Shown here piece by piece: positions 46,878-58,489 of a stretch of 58,732 nt of DNA (positions are counted from its first letter, which is position 1; the number at the start of each line of letters is the position of its first letter). Location of the stretch: contig MCFL01000150.1 of the NCBI GenBank assembly GCA_002102555.1, positions 1 to 58,732 on the forward strand. Direction: 5' to 3'. This DNA is from Catenaria anguillulae PL171. Taxonomy: Eukaryota; Blastocladiomycota; Blastocladiomycetes; Blastocladiales; Catenariaceae. The position numbers and the translations under genes were made by a program. The notes below the pieces were generated by a model. The model was not told where the DNA came from, ran no database searches, and saw only the letters and a list, made by a program, of their open reading frames with translations.

Positions 46878-48444
46878 GGCGGGAACTGGGAATTTACAGC
46901 CGAGTGTGAGTGTGAAGTGACTGCCCTGGTGGTGAAGCCGATGACCAAGTGAATGTGGCAGCTGCAGGTCGCCGTCGCGTAAATATTTACATTTGCTTCA
47001 AGCGTGCATTCATTGACTATTGCTGGTGGTCGAGCGTCGGTGTTCTTTACCTGTCGGCCGGCCTATTACCAAGAGTACCTATGTCTGTACATTTTTGTGC
47101 GGGTGCAATGCCACTGACCAAAAGAGCCACCATTCTGGTCTGGCTGGTCGACGTCTCGCGTTCACGTGGCTACTCATTGTGTGGAGGGGGAGTCGGCAAA
47201 AACTGAAGAGACACTATGGAACGCAATGCTGCATTAATACCGCGCATTCCCATGCCAACCATCAGCGTGCACTGTGACCCGTGCCCTGGGGCGGAACCCT
47301 GGTTTCCACCTCATGACGCAACGGGAACAGCTACGGCTTCCCTTGGCCTCACGTCGACGACGCGCCTGCAGTGACAAATGCCAAGCCGGACCGACCACGT
47401 CGATCGACTTGCCATGTGCGCATGGTAACGCTACACGTGACTGCGCTTGATCGCTTGGCAACACTCACATGAACAAGCACGCACAAGGATCACTTCCCAC
47501 ACGACACGACTAGTGTGGCGCTATCTTATGTTGCCGGCGGGCCAAGGGCAGCATGAGGGAAGGGAGCTAAGGCGGGCAGACCGGGAGTGGCCACGCCCGC
47601 AATCATACGCCGTAGTTCGAGAGCGCGGCTGTCGGATTCGGCGGGCAGGTATGGAGGGAAACGTGCTATATTGCCGTGAAATTCAACATGGTCGGCTAAT
47701 CATCGTGTTTTGTGAGGCGCAGAACCGATGGGATGCCTGGTGGCTCCAGCCAATCAGAGCGACCGATCTGCCAACCACCAAAAATACATCAACAATCCAT
47801 CACGCTTCCCCGAGCATCTATGGCCATTGCCCTTTCCTTCTCTCTGACTCTCCCTCAACCCCAGTCGCCCTTTCAAGCACTTCCATACGCTGCTGCCCAG
47901 CTTGCTACTCTGCTCTGCACATCAACGCCGCTACACCTACACCTTCGCCGCATTTCTGCACCGCGATCCGATCCGCTGTTCCAACCTCGCCACCATCACC
48001 AATCTCTCCTCCAGCTGTCCTTGTGAGCACTTTGTCCCTCGCAAATCCACAGTGTATGTTGCCGCTTCTCCTGCCACATTATAATTTGATCTGGTCGTCA
48101 AGTGCGGTGTTGGTTGGGTATCGATCGTCGCTGCGCCTTTCTCTCCTGCGGTTTCAGTTGATGAGGAGGATCATGTGCCCTCCCCGACGGTTGGCTCCAC
48201 TCAGGATCCTTCAAGATCATGATAACTGCTCTGGACCCATGCGGTTTGCCCGCAATGTACCGCACTTGACCACTGTGTCATTCCGTCCACATGCGGGTGA
48301 TGTGGGTGGTAACAGCGGGATTGGGACTCTTTTGTACCCTAACCACCACTCCCTCTTGCCAGTAGGAGCCCTTCCTGCTCAACGGACTTCCCACTCCAAC
48401 ATCTGCCTTGACTTGCCAAATCCGACCGATTCGAACCCCGTCCC
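46878..48444. other. Divergent region between the C2-protein gene and SPE2
   Basis: About 1.6 kb between outward-facing genes. A 338-codon frame (47447-48463, +) crosses it, but it changes character along its length and shows no family features, so it is not called. The last 200 bp are CT-rich, fitting a transcribed leader of SPE2. Confidence 0.4.
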
Positions 48445-48534
48445 ATGTCTTTGGTGTCGCTGACCATCTCCTGCGCTCATTTCGTTTCCGTTTCCTCGTC
48501 GTTTGCCGTTGCGTCCTTTGCTCCACTTCGATAG
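48445..48534 (+). promoter_or_regulatory. Candidate upstream ORF in the SPE2 leader (29 codons)
   Basis: ATG at 48445 opens MSLVSLTISCAHFVS and stops at 48534, 145 nt before the SPE2 start. AdoMet decarboxylase mRNAs of mammals and plants are known to carry uORFs that repress translation at high polyamine. The peptide here has no similarity to those, so a regulatory role is inference. Confidence 0.3.
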
Positions 48535-48679
48535 TTCACCTTCTGCTTCGCTCAAGTAATCCCTGCTCCGTTGACCGATCTGCTTTCTTGCCATCAAGCC
48601 GATCCGTCACACTGCTCAGCTCTACTCTGCTCTGCTCATTTGTCTCCATCCCACCCTCAAGTCCAAAGCCACCACCACC

Positions 48680-50499
48680 ATGTCGTTCGAAGGCGCCGAA
48701 AAGCTTCTCGAGATTTGGTTCCACGCCGGGTCCGACGACCGCCACACTGCGGGCTCGGTGTTGAATAACCATCATAATAATTCGCCGACATTAAGCTCAA
48801 CGGGGCGAATGCCCGTGGCCTCCTCGGGCGCCGCCGCCGTTCGCGCAGCCGCAGAGGAGGCCCACATCATCACGCCGGCCTTGTCGGACAATGATGACGA
48901 GGACGAATCGGCTTTGGCGTGGCCCAACAAGAAGCGCAGGGTTGGCGAGGCCGTGGATCCCGCGCAGGCCTTGACCGAGGTGACGGAGGCGCATTTGGCC
49001 GCCGAAAAGCTCAAGGGCAACGAGGCGCTTGTTGGTGGTGGTGAGGGTGACAAGCTCGGGTTGCGCGCAGTCACGCGCGAGCAGTGGCAGGACATGCTCG
49101 ATTTGGTCAAGTGCACCATTCTCAATGTCATTTCCAACGAGTATGCCGATGCGTACTTGTTGAGGTATGTCCATGTCCAAATATCATCTTGCATTTTTCC
49201 CACTTTCCCACTCACACAACCATGTTCCAATCAATCAGTGAATCGTCCTTGTTTGTGTTCCCGAACCGCATCATTCTCAAGACGTGCGGCACCACAACCT
49301 TGCTGCTGTCGCTGCCGCGCATTCTGCAAATTGCGTCCGACCTGTGTGGCTACAAGGTTGTCGACAAGCTCTTTTACTCGCGCATGTGCTTCCAGTTCCC
49401 CGAAAAGCAGCACTGGCCGCACTCGTCGTGGGACCACGAGGTGGAGATTCTCGACGGCATCTTTGCCAACGGATCGTCGTATGTTATGGGCAAGACCAAC
49501 TCGGACCATTGGTACTTGTATGTTGCGGGCGAGCAGTTGATTCCGAGGCAGGTGGCCAAGATTTGTCCGCAAGCGCGTGCGTTGGTTGTTGAGGGTGAGC
49601 AGCAGCAGCAGCAGCAGGACGAGCTGGAGGAGACGGAGGCGACGGGCGAGGCCGAAAAGCCCGTGCACGAGCAGCAAGGCTCGGCCGAGGATGTGCACGC
49701 CAACTTGGCGGCACTCACTGCGCACGGCACGGACCCGCCCGATCTACTTGCTTGCGTGGGCTCGCGTGTGCCGGGCGGTGGCAGTGACGCCATGGATTGT
49801 GACACGGCTTCGGTGCATTCCGCGGGATCATCGTTGTCGTCGTCGTCGTCCGTGGGCAGTTGCGCGTCGTGTGGATCGTCGGCGGTTGTTGAGGACCGCA
49901 CGCTCGAGATGCTTATGACGGGCCTCGACCAGGAGCAGATGCGCAAATTCTTTTTCCAAGAGGGCAACAAGCACTTGGGCGATGGGACGGCCAACCATGT
50001 CGAGGCGGCCACGGGTTTGGACAAGTTGTTGCCCGGGTGCATTTCGGACTCGTTCTTGTTCTCGCCGTGCGGGTGGTCGCAGAATGCGCTGCTGGGCGAG
50101 TACTATGGCACCTTCCACGTGACGCCCGAGGAGGCGTGCTCGTATGCGTCGTTTGAGACCAACGTGCCCCTGTCCAACAATGAGGACGACCCCTTGTCGT
50201 ACAAGGCCGTGACCTCGCGCGTGCTCGACGTGTACCGCCCGACCAACGTGACCTTGACGCACTTTTCCAACGATGTGGGTGTGCACCCGAACCCGATTCC
50301 GCCGACCTTGCCCGTGATGCAGCTCGAAGGGTACCGTCTTGTGGACGTGACGGTCAATGTGTTGCCGCATTACCATTTGTTTTACTGCCACTATGTGCGC
50401 GAGTGTCCCGAGACGGGCAAGGCGTTGCGGCCAAAGAAGGCGAGGAGGTTGGTCAAGAAGGCCAAGGCGGTGCCCGTGGAAGCCGTTGTTGTTGCTTGA
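48680..50499 (+). CDS. SPE2: S-adenosylmethionine decarboxylase proenzyme
   Basis: Makes decarboxylated AdoMet, the aminopropyl donor for spermidine and spermine. It self-cleaves to form a pyruvoyl cofactor. Exons: 48680-49164 and 49239-50499 (581 aa). The intron splits LL-S-ESSLF, and splicing rebuilds LSESSLFVFPNRIILKTCGT, with the pyruvoyl-forming Ser at 164 and the catalytic Cys at 178 (14 apart, as in the human enzyme). The N-terminal FEGAEKLLEIWF and the late FHVTPEEACSYASFETN are also intact. The protein is far longer than human (334) or yeast (396). One acidic, Ala-rich insert of about 100 residues lies before the cleavage site (about 20-125). A second, Gln/Glu/Ser-rich one lies in the middle (about 280-385) and includes a CAG-coded Gln run and a Ser run. 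Confidence 0.95.
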
Positions 50500-51094
50500 T
50501 TGATTTGATTCGATTTGATGTTTCAATGATTTGTGCCGTGCGGGTCGGACGGTGACTTGTGTTTTTTTTTTTTCTCGCGATTGCTTGGTTGGTTTGTCGG
50601 CAAGACAGATGCTGATTTTTCGTTGTGTTTGATGATAACAAATTGTTCCCTTTGCTTGATTCTCTCTTCAGTTGCCGCCGCCATGCACACAGACGTTTTG
50701 CTGCATTGCTTGTTTGGCTTGTCTTGTCAAGGGTCTTCAGTTCTTGTTGTTCGTTGCTTCCACCATTGTTCCGCATGTGCTCAAGCCTCAAGGGCATCAG
50801 CCGGGTTTCTGGTCTCTTTACTCTTTTCTGTTTCTTCTGCAGTACGCATCATGTTTCATCAGTAACCCCATCCTGTTTATGGTGTCGTATCCTACATATG
50901 TTTGTTTTTGTTTTGGTCCGTCTGATGTCTGAAGTGTCGGTTCACGTCGTGTCGTGATGAAGCGAGATCGGCAATCGGCAACTGGCAACTGGCAATTACC
51001 CGGTCCTGCGCGTTCTGGTCCTGAACTGAACGGAACATGATGATGTATTTACCGTAACAAATTTCAATTCACCTGATGCAATCCATCCACAGCC
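50500..51094. other. SPE2-MORN gene spacer
   Basis: About 600 bp, T-rich with a 12-nt T run at 50562-50573. It probably includes the SPE2 3' UTR and the promoter of the next gene on the same strand. No gene. Confidence 0.45.
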
Positions 51095-54000
51095 ATGTTG
51101 GCAACGCCCCTCGTCGACCTGGGCCGCCTCATTGGCACCTTTCGTGCTGGCCTTGAGCCCTCGCCCCACACGTCCAACACCTCGCTCCAGACCAACACCC
51201 GCGTTCCCACACAAACGCCAACCATCAATGACCCGCTGCCACTGCCACTATCACTCCCCTCCAAGGCAAACAAATCCCCCTTGGTGACGGCCTCTGCGCC
51301 GGGCCTCTCTTCCGACTCGGACGCGGACGCGGACGCGGACGTCGACTCGCCTCTTCTCAACCCCGACCATCGACCACACACCGTCTCGTCGTCGCTCCTT
51401 CAAAAGAACACGCCCTTCCTCTCCGCATCGGCACACTTGCTCGCCACTAGCCGCGTCGTCGCTTCCTCGTCCTCTTCCCCCTCTCCTGCCTCCGTGACAG
51501 GTCAGGCTCAAGCTGCTGCTGCTGCTGCTCCTGTACCCCCCACTGTGGATCACGCGCCTTCTGCTGCATCTCCTTCGCATGCACCTGTCCCCGTCTCGGA
51601 TGGCCCCGCCTCGATCCTTTTTCACTCTGGTGCACGCTATGTCGGCCCGCTCTCGCATGGCGAAATGCACGGTCCCAACGGGTCCTACACCTGGCCCGCA
51701 CCATCGTCCACCAAGTTCAGGGGCGATTTCGTCCACAACCGTATTCACGGCAAGGGCACCTACACGTGGAAGGACGGCAGCACCTACACGGGCAATGTGC
51801 GCAGCAACACGCGCAGCGGGCAGGGCGAACTCAAGTTGAGCACGGGCGTACGAGTGGTGGGCACGTGGCAGGATGGAAGATTACATGGCACTGTACGCTT
51901 GTTTTATTTTTTTACGACATTTCTTCTTTTCCGTCCTCCAGAATTTCATAACGGCCGTTTTTCTTTTCCTTCAAATTCTTTAGGGAACAATTACCTACTC
52001 ACCGACCTCCAACTACACGGGCGGTTTCCAATACGGCCTGCGCCACGGCCACGGCACCATGCACTACCCTTCCGGCGCGCAATACACTGGACACTGGCTT
52101 GAGGGTGCACGCCACGGCCACGGAAAAATGACTTGGACACGTCCCGTGCGCGCAGAATACACTGGCGGATGGCAACTCGGCAAAATGCACGGCCACGGAA
52201 CCTATGTGTGGGACACGGCGCACTCGAATGAGGCAAGCGATGTGTATGCGTGCTGCAACTGGTACACGGGCGGGTTTGTGGGTGGCAAGCGCGAGGGCCA
52301 GGGCATCATGCATTATGCCGATGGCGCAGAGTACAATGGCGAGTTTGCCAACAACATGAAGCATGGCAAAGGCGTGTTTCGTGACCGGTTTGGGAGGGTG
52401 TATGCGGGCGAATGGGTCAATGATCAAATGGTCAAGTGCGATTCTGGCAATGGTGGACCATGGTCGAGTACCGAGTCGCGTACGAATCCGTTGTTTTCTT
52501 TTCATTCATTGGAGGACACTTTGGCTTACACAAAGAACATACCGTTGATAGCGCCAACATACTTCCTCCCTTTCTCGGCCGAAGACCTTGCCCCACTCGC
52601 CTCCATTATCCGCAGACACATGCCCACGCTCACCCGTCGCTTTGCCACCTACACGCGCCTCCACCCACACCTGCTCAACCACGCGACCCGGCCCTGTGGC
52701 CTCTCGCGCACCCAATTTGCCGTGCTGCTCGCTGACTGCGGCCTGCGAACCCACCTGGGCATCTCACTCGCGCACATGGACGCGACCATCACTGCTGTGC
52801 TAGCGCAGCTTCCGGCCTTTCCTCACTCGCGCTCGACGCTCCACTTTGCAGACTATTTGGCGGCCCTTATTGCCGTCGCCCGCCACTTGTACGCGCGGCC
52901 AGGCGTGCCCAGCAGTGTCGCCGACAAGTGCGCGGCCGTGCCAGCGGCACACCTGGTGATTCCCGGGCGGTCGGCCGACGACGACACGGCCGTGGCGCTC
53001 GAGGGCGGCAGCGTGCTTGCGGTAGCCCTGGACCGGTTTGTGACGTACGACTTGGTTGGCGGATACGCGGGCGACGAGCATGGCGACGACCAGGAGCAAA
53101 TCGCACTGGCGGGAGGAGGAGGAGCAGGCAGTCGGCCAGCGAGCAGGGCGGGCAGTGCAAGTGTGCGGAGCGCGCCGTCGGGTACCACCGAGCATGTGCT
53201 TGCGGCGTATCGCGCGGCACGCGCAGACGTTGGGAATCTTGGGTGGATGTCGAAATCGCGCCGCGGGCATGCCGCGTTTTGGCACGTGTATGGTCATGGC
53301 GACGTGCGCGGGTTTGTGGAGCGTGTGTATGCCAAACTGCCCGAGGGCGGGTGGGATGTTGCGCAGGTGTTGAGGATGTTATGCATGTGTGGCGAGCTGG
53401 AGCCAAGGGATATTGGGAGTGCCGTGCATGCGTTGGGCGAGTGGATCCGGTGGGTTGTGAGGGAGGCGGTGGATTATCCTGTGCGTCTTGACTTCATTCG
53501 AGTACTGCAGTTTTTTGGAATGCCTGACTCACCACCATGTTGAACCAGTTGACACAACTTGAGCTCTTTGAGGTCCTCTTTGAGATTTTTGCCGTCTCTG
53601 CGTTTTTCCCGACCCCCCCTCCTGCACCAAGGCTCTCTGTTGCCGCATTCATCTCGCCTCTGCAACTCTCTCACTCGAGCTCGACCTCAAGCGGACAGCA
53701 CGCGCACCATCCACAATCGCCTAGGACAAGGCAGCACGCGTCGCGGCCAACACTCGGCGGCCAACCGTCGTCAAGACCCGGGTCCATGCCCAGCTCGGCA
53801 AAGCTGCTTGGCGCAAGCATCAACAGCGGGTCGCGACCACACACGGCGGGATCGGGATTCGTCACTGAATCGGATTCGGGACCGCAGGCCACCGATTCGG
53901 CGGCGGAGGTGCATCTGGGAACGCGGGCAGTTTGGCGACCGTGCGCTCATCGAATGCAGCAAGTCTCGGCGCGGCTGGTGCCGCTACTGCCGCAACATCA

Positions 54001-54576
54001 AATGCAAACACCAACGCGCTTGGATCGTCTGTCACGTCACCTCCGAAAAAGTCGAGTGCCGGGTCAGGCACCAACGCAGGTGGACCGAGCGTGTCGCCGT
54101 TACTTGCAGCCGCCGTTGCTGGCGCCGTTGCGTCTGCACGACGCGGGTCCGTGTCATCTGCCAATGCGGCCGGCGGCCCCGGCAGACCGCACGTTTCGAC
54201 GGCAACCGTTGCGTCGCCACTCAAGGCGCATTCGGTCGCGATTGCTTCGTCGTCGCCAACCACGGGCCGCGAGTCGGCCGCAAACAGCTTGATCGCGTTG
54301 CATGGTGTTGCCGACGAGCACGCGCACACGCCAAAGCCGCGGCCATCAACGTCGCCGCCTACCACGTTGGCGGGGGGCAGGACCACATTAAGTCCCGCAG
54401 AGTCGCATGGCGAGTTGGCATCAGCGACAGATGGAGTCAAGACACCGACGAGGTTGGCATCGGGGCAGGTGGACTTGACGGCGTGGGTTCTGGCGAGGTT
54501 CAAGGTGCTTTTGAGTAAAGAGAAAGGCGTTGTGGATGCGGTGGTGGATGGGCTGTATGGACCTGCCAAGACTTGA
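51095..54576 (+). CDS. MORN-repeat protein, radial spoke head 10B (RSPH10B)-like
   Basis: Exons: 51095-51892, 51984-53480 and 53549 onward. Residues about 1-175 are Ser/Pro/Ala-rich. About ten MORN repeats follow (YVGPLSHGEMHGPNGSYTW; YTGGFQYGLRHGHGTMHYPS; YNGEFANNMKHGKGVF), ending with YAGEWVNDQM. Then comes the stretch FSFHSLEDTLAYTKNIPLIAPTYFLPFS that I associate with RSPH10B, followed by a helical region. RSPH10B belongs to the axonemal radial spoke head of motile cilia. Splicing DYP|LTQLELFEVLFEIF is frame-consistent. The Ser/Ala-rich tail changes frame near 53,870-53,925: a frame ending TAGSGFVTESDSG gives way to GGGGASGNAGSLATVRSSN, which runs to the stop at 54576. No ordinary intron explains this. 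Confidence 0.8.
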
Positions 54577-54694
54577 TCTTGTCTTGCGGCCTGTGTTTGT
54601 TTTCTGTCAATGGAATGCACTCGAAACCGGCAAAATTGGGTTCAGATTGTATGTGCAAACAGACCAAAACAAAGAAGATAGCGTCATCGGCAGA

Positions 54695-56770
54695 CTATTT
54701 ACAAGTATTTCTCGTCAGCACAAGTGACCACACATCCTCCATCTCCACCTCGAGTGCCTCTCCGAACCCAAGATAATCCAATGCAGGCGGCCTGTCCTCT
54801 GCCTCAGCCCCACGCATCGGAACCCCTGGCCCCATCTCGACCCTGACCGACTCTCGCCGGCCAAGCTCATGCTCGCCCACAACCCATGGCCCGCTCGCGA
54901 CCCATTCGCCCTTGTACCCTGCATATGCGAGCATGTCCAGCGGCGGCGCGTGCCGCCCGCGAACAACCAGCACGAGCCGCGTGAGCGCGGGCCGGTCATG
55001 GACCAGCTCGTGAAACCAAGGGCGTGCAGTAGAGCTTCCAAACGCGGCCCAAGCGCTGCCTGATGAGGCGGCCGACGAACATGAAGGCGACGACGACGAA
55101 GGCAACGACGGCGGATAATCCACCACGACCCACACTTGCCTGGCATTTGGAACCATGGTCATGACATGCGGCACAAGCACATCAAGCGGATCTGCGTCCA
55201 GCACGCCCGGCGCAGATGCAGACTCGGTCACGGCAGTGTGCACCAGCACTCGGTGCACGCTCGCGAGCCGAATGTACGCCAACAGGTCCTTGCGCATGCC
55301 GATGAGCCCCAGGTCACGGATCGCGTGCGGCCGATGGTGCGCGATCCCGTTGAGCGCGTACATGAGCGATGTGGGCGATTTGCATGTTGGAATTCCGCGC
55401 CACGACAGCGTGAGTGCAGCGGTGGGTGGAAGGTGCGGGGCGAGATTGGGAAAGATGGGCAGGAGACCAGTGCCGGGAACGAGGACGGCGGCAATGTGGG
55501 CGGCGGCGGGCGGACGAATGTGAGTGAGTTCAAGGACCAGGTGGGTGCATGACGTGAAGAAGCGTGTAGAAGGGGACGGTAGAGGTGGAAGGGACGATTT
55601 GGCGTCGCCGAGAATGAGCGTGGTTGGCTGGATAAGTGAAGGATGTGGCCCGTCTTGGCCGGTGGTCATTGTCACGTCATCCGGCCCCGGCAGCCAGTAC
55701 ATTGGCCGAACAGTTAGCTTGCGCAACCCGGTCGCTGCTTGTGCAAGGCGAGCGATAATGTCGACGCGTAAGTCGGGCCACTCGAGCTCGACGCTCTGGA
55801 GGCCATGGAGCACGGCCGGCGAGCGCGTGAGTAGATCGACGAGCGCACTGTGGACGAGCGGATCGGGTGTTGTTGCTGCCCACGTCACGGGCAACGAGAG
55901 CGACAGGTGCGTGATGGTGGAAGCGCGTGACATGATGGCACGTGCAAATTGCAGTGCCCAAAGTTGGATTCCTTGCTGGGCGTCAGCAGCAAAGCATATA
56001 GACAGTGAGCGCAAGGTCGGGTTAGAGATGTCCAAGAGCGCAACGAGCGGACGCGTGAGGTGGGTCAGGGATTCCAAATGTGTCGGGACGTGGGCAGGAA
56101 GGTACAAGGTGAGGTGGCGCAATTGCGAGAGCGATGCATCTGGCGAAAACACGCTGTCTGGAGCCGAGTCGCGCCTTGGCGGCTCGGGCGGGGCCCTTGT
56201 CCTTGTCCCAGGCATTGGCGGCGACGAATATGGGGCGGTAAAGTGAATGTACAGGTCGAGCGACACGGGCAGCGGCCCATACCGACCGCTGATATGAGAC
56301 GGTCGTTGTGCCAAGTGATCGGCGAGCGACCGCGGTGCCCACTGGTACTCATACTGGGCCACGGGTGTAGGCTCGGGTGCAGGCGATAAACCCACCGCAA
56401 GCATGGCGAATAGGCGGCGGTGCCTTGCAATGACGGCCTTGGTCAGTCCAAGGAGTGATCGCGAGCAGGCGGCGATGGGCCGCAGACGAACCATGAGGAG
56501 GTTGACCGCGTTGAGCTGTGAGCGCGAGGTACTACTGTGATGACCAACGCCCGCGACAGCTTCTGACAGAATGCGCAGCAGCAGCTCAACGGGCAGGCTT
56601 GACAGGTTGACCGCCGTTGTCATTGTTCCCGTTGCCCTCACAGTCGGCTTGATGGCCACCAGCTCTCGGGGCGGGTCTCCGACGTGCCCGTGTCCTTGGT
56701 CGGATCGTGGGTGAAGCGTAGAATTAGCGGAGAGCATGATGTCGGAGTCGGTTGCACAGAGATTTTTCAT
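54695..56770 (-). CDS. F-box-like protein
   Basis: Single exon, 691 aa. An F-box-like helix pair lies at about 55-75 (NLSSLPVELLLRILSEAV), the Skp1-binding module of SCF ubiquitin ligases. The rest (about 200-520) has leucine-rich, irregularly spaced segments such as LSQLRHLTLYLPAHV, NPTLRSLSICF and LQSVELEWPDL, resembling degenerate leucine-rich repeats. That fits substrate binding, but no subfamily is recognised. The first ATG (56770) is used; in-frame ATGs follow at 56737 and close before the F-box. It is convergent with the MORN gene, whose stop lies about 120 bp away. Confidence 0.7.
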   Translation of the reverse strand: MKNLCATDSDIMLSANSTLHPRSDQGHGHVGDPPRELVAIKPTVRATGTMTTAVNLSSLPVELLLRILSEAVAGVGHHSSTSRSQLNAVNLLMVRLRPIAACSRSLLGLTKAVIARHRRLFAMLAVGLSPAPEPTPVAQYEYQWAPRSLADHLAQRPSHISGRYGPLPVSLDLYIHFTAPYSSPPMPGTRTRAPPEPPRRDSAPDSVFSPDASLSQLRHLTLYLPAHVPTHLESLTHLTRPLVALLDISNPTLRSLSICFAADAQQGIQLWALQFARAIMSRASTITHLSLSLPVTWAATTPDPLVHSALVDLLTRSPAVLHGLQSVELEWPDLRVDIIARLAQAATGLRKLTVRPMYWLPGPDDVTMTTGQDGPHPSLIQPTTLILGDAKSSLPPLPSPSTRFFTSCTHLVLELTHIRPPAAAHIAAVLVPGTGLLPIFPNLAPHLPPTAALTLSWRGIPTCKSPTSLMYALNGIAHHRPHAIRDLGLIGMRKDLLAYIRLASVHRVLVHTAVTESASAPGVLDADPLDVLVPHVMTMVPNARQVWVVVDYPPSLPSSSSPSCSSAASSGSAWAAFGSSTARPWFHELVHDRPALTRLVLVVRGRHAPPLDMLAYAGYKGEWVASGPWVVGEHELGRRESVRVEMGPGVPMRGAEAEDRPPALDYLGFGEALEVEMEDVWSLVLTRNTCK

Positions 56771-57109
56771 TTAAGTTGCCAGATTTCATTAGGAATATTT
56801 TTCTAACAATTTCTGATGATATTGAAACATGTTCTTTGACCAGAGTTTCGTGCTTTGTGAAGAAGAAAAAAACGTTCGCATCGTTCGCAACTGTCATTCA
56901 CATCACCAGCACACCACCGCTTGACCTGATGGGCAACCACAGCGGTACAACAGGAGCCTAGCACAAGATGAAGAAGAAAGAAAACATGTCTCAACTTATC
57001 CTGCAGGTTCCTCGGGCCCTGTACATTCTTTGAATGATCCAGCACATGCCCACTACTACCTCCTCATGTTGCTCAAACAACACCATACAAATTCCAAATC
57101 AACATCAGC
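56771..57109. other. Divergent spacer
   Basis: About 340 bp between the F-box gene start and the receptor-like gene start. AT-richer than the flanks. It should contain both promoters. Confidence 0.45.
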
Positions 57110-58489
57110 ATGACGCCGCCAGTATCTCCAATCATTGACAACGTGACCGCAATGAATACGATCTATGGATTCTCAGTGGCACTCGGGATCAGCGCCTTGA
57201 CCGTTTTGGGATTAATGCCTACCTTGCTCGGCGAGTGTCACAAGTGGGACTGGCGGCTGCTCTTGTCATGCTCTATTTACCAAGAGGTCAATTGGTCCAA
57301 GATCCTCGGTCAGCGTCGCCTTCTCCTTTTACTGTCGGCTGCCGTCATGTACATGATGGAGTCAATATCAAACATCATTTACTTTCTCTCATTGACAACG
57401 TACAACGACGCAAATGTAAGCCTCTAGTACCACCCACCTGTTTGATCTCTTGTTACCCTCACTTGGACTGATACGCTGATGACTCATCACATTTTCAGTC
57501 AGTGGCGCTCTACGTCATTCGCCTCTTTACCATCACACTTGCTGGGCCTGCTTTATGCATAGCAACCGCCTATCGAATCGTTCTCATCATGGACCTCCAA
57601 CCTTCAACTCGCAAGCAGTTCGCTCGAGGAACAGAAACTCTTGGCACTGCTTGTGACGATTGTCCTTGAAGTCATGGCCATCGTAGGAATCGCCCAGAAT
57701 GCGTACCGATTAGACACGGCTGGATGGCAAACAGTCGTCATTTATCATCCTTGGTCGGCCGGATTTATTGTCGCACTTCCTGTGTGTAAAGCTTTCGGCC
57801 TTGACTTGTGATGATCGTTTCTTCCGACCCCGTATTAACTTACCAGCAACGTCTCTCCCTCCAGCTGCTATGCATCGGCAGCTCCATCTTTAGCCTTCGA
57901 TTCATTTGGACCACCAAGCTTGACAGCAGCCAGTCCGATCCGCCGCCGCGAACTGATTTGAATGCCCAGTGCCAACTCGCCTTCTCTCGCTGATTCCCCT
58001 TCAAGCACCGCTGAGCGATCCGCTACAACCGCTGCCCCGGCGCCGCCGCACCAACCATTGACGCACACCCAGCGATTACTCAAACCAATTCTCAGTGTTT
58101 TGGTAAGTGCAGCTTCCTTTTGAAAAGGCAGACTTCGGTCACATTGGTTCTCACTCGTCTCTTGTTGTTTTCTTTGCTGGGAGACTGTTCTCATGGCCAG
58201 CTACTGGCTGTTGTTCCTCGGCACATTTGCCATCGGGCAACAATCCAAGGTGCCCATCCGCGGCAACGCGGTCGCCACGGTGGTTACAGCCTGCGCCACT
58301 GCGACCGAGGCAAGCTTTGGCTACATGCTCAAATGGCGAAAACGAAACGAGTTTATGGCCAGGGTACGCGCTCGATCAGGAGGTGCCAGCGGCATCAGCG
58401 GCGCCGGCGCCGGCGCCAGCTACTACAAGCCTGTCATGAAAGCAGCGAATGACGCTCGTAACGCCCAAGAATTGGTGGAAAGTGTCTGA
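57110..58489 (+). CDS. Seven-helix membrane protein, GPCR-like
   Basis: Exons read: 57110-57415, 57499-57781, 57865-58102 and 58184-58489. Seven hydrophobic segments follow in order: helix 1 GFSVALGISALTVLGLMPTL, helix 2 around LLLLLSAAVMYMMES, helix 3 around LFTITLAGPALCIATAY, helix 4 around LLALLVTIVLEVMAIVGIA, helix 5 around WSAGFIVALPLLCIGSS, helix 6 around VLMASYWLLFLGTFAIG, and helix 7 around VATVVTACATATEASFGY. A long polar loop precedes helix 6, and the C-tail is Gly/Ala-rich. This suits a GPCR-like receptor, but no family motif (DRY, NPxxY) is visible. The frame changes twice without a convincing intron, near 57,610 and near 57,960. So this is either a pseudogene, an assembly error or a missed intron. 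Confidence 0.5.

Noticed and set aside
47447-48463. 338-codon plus-strand frame upstream of SPE2
   Set aside because: Composition shifts along its length, no motif, and it overlaps the likely SPE2 leader. Length alone is weak evidence here because all frames of this GC-rich DNA tend to stay open.
53932-54518. Arg/Cys-rich plus-strand frame reading ALIECSKSRRGWCRYCRN
   Set aside because: Looked like a zinc-finger protein, but it is an out-of-frame reading of the same low-complexity tail.
53862-54620. 252-codon minus-strand frame over the tail of the RSPH10B-like gene
   Set aside because: Opposite-strand shadow of the low-complexity Ser/Ala-rich tail; no independent features.
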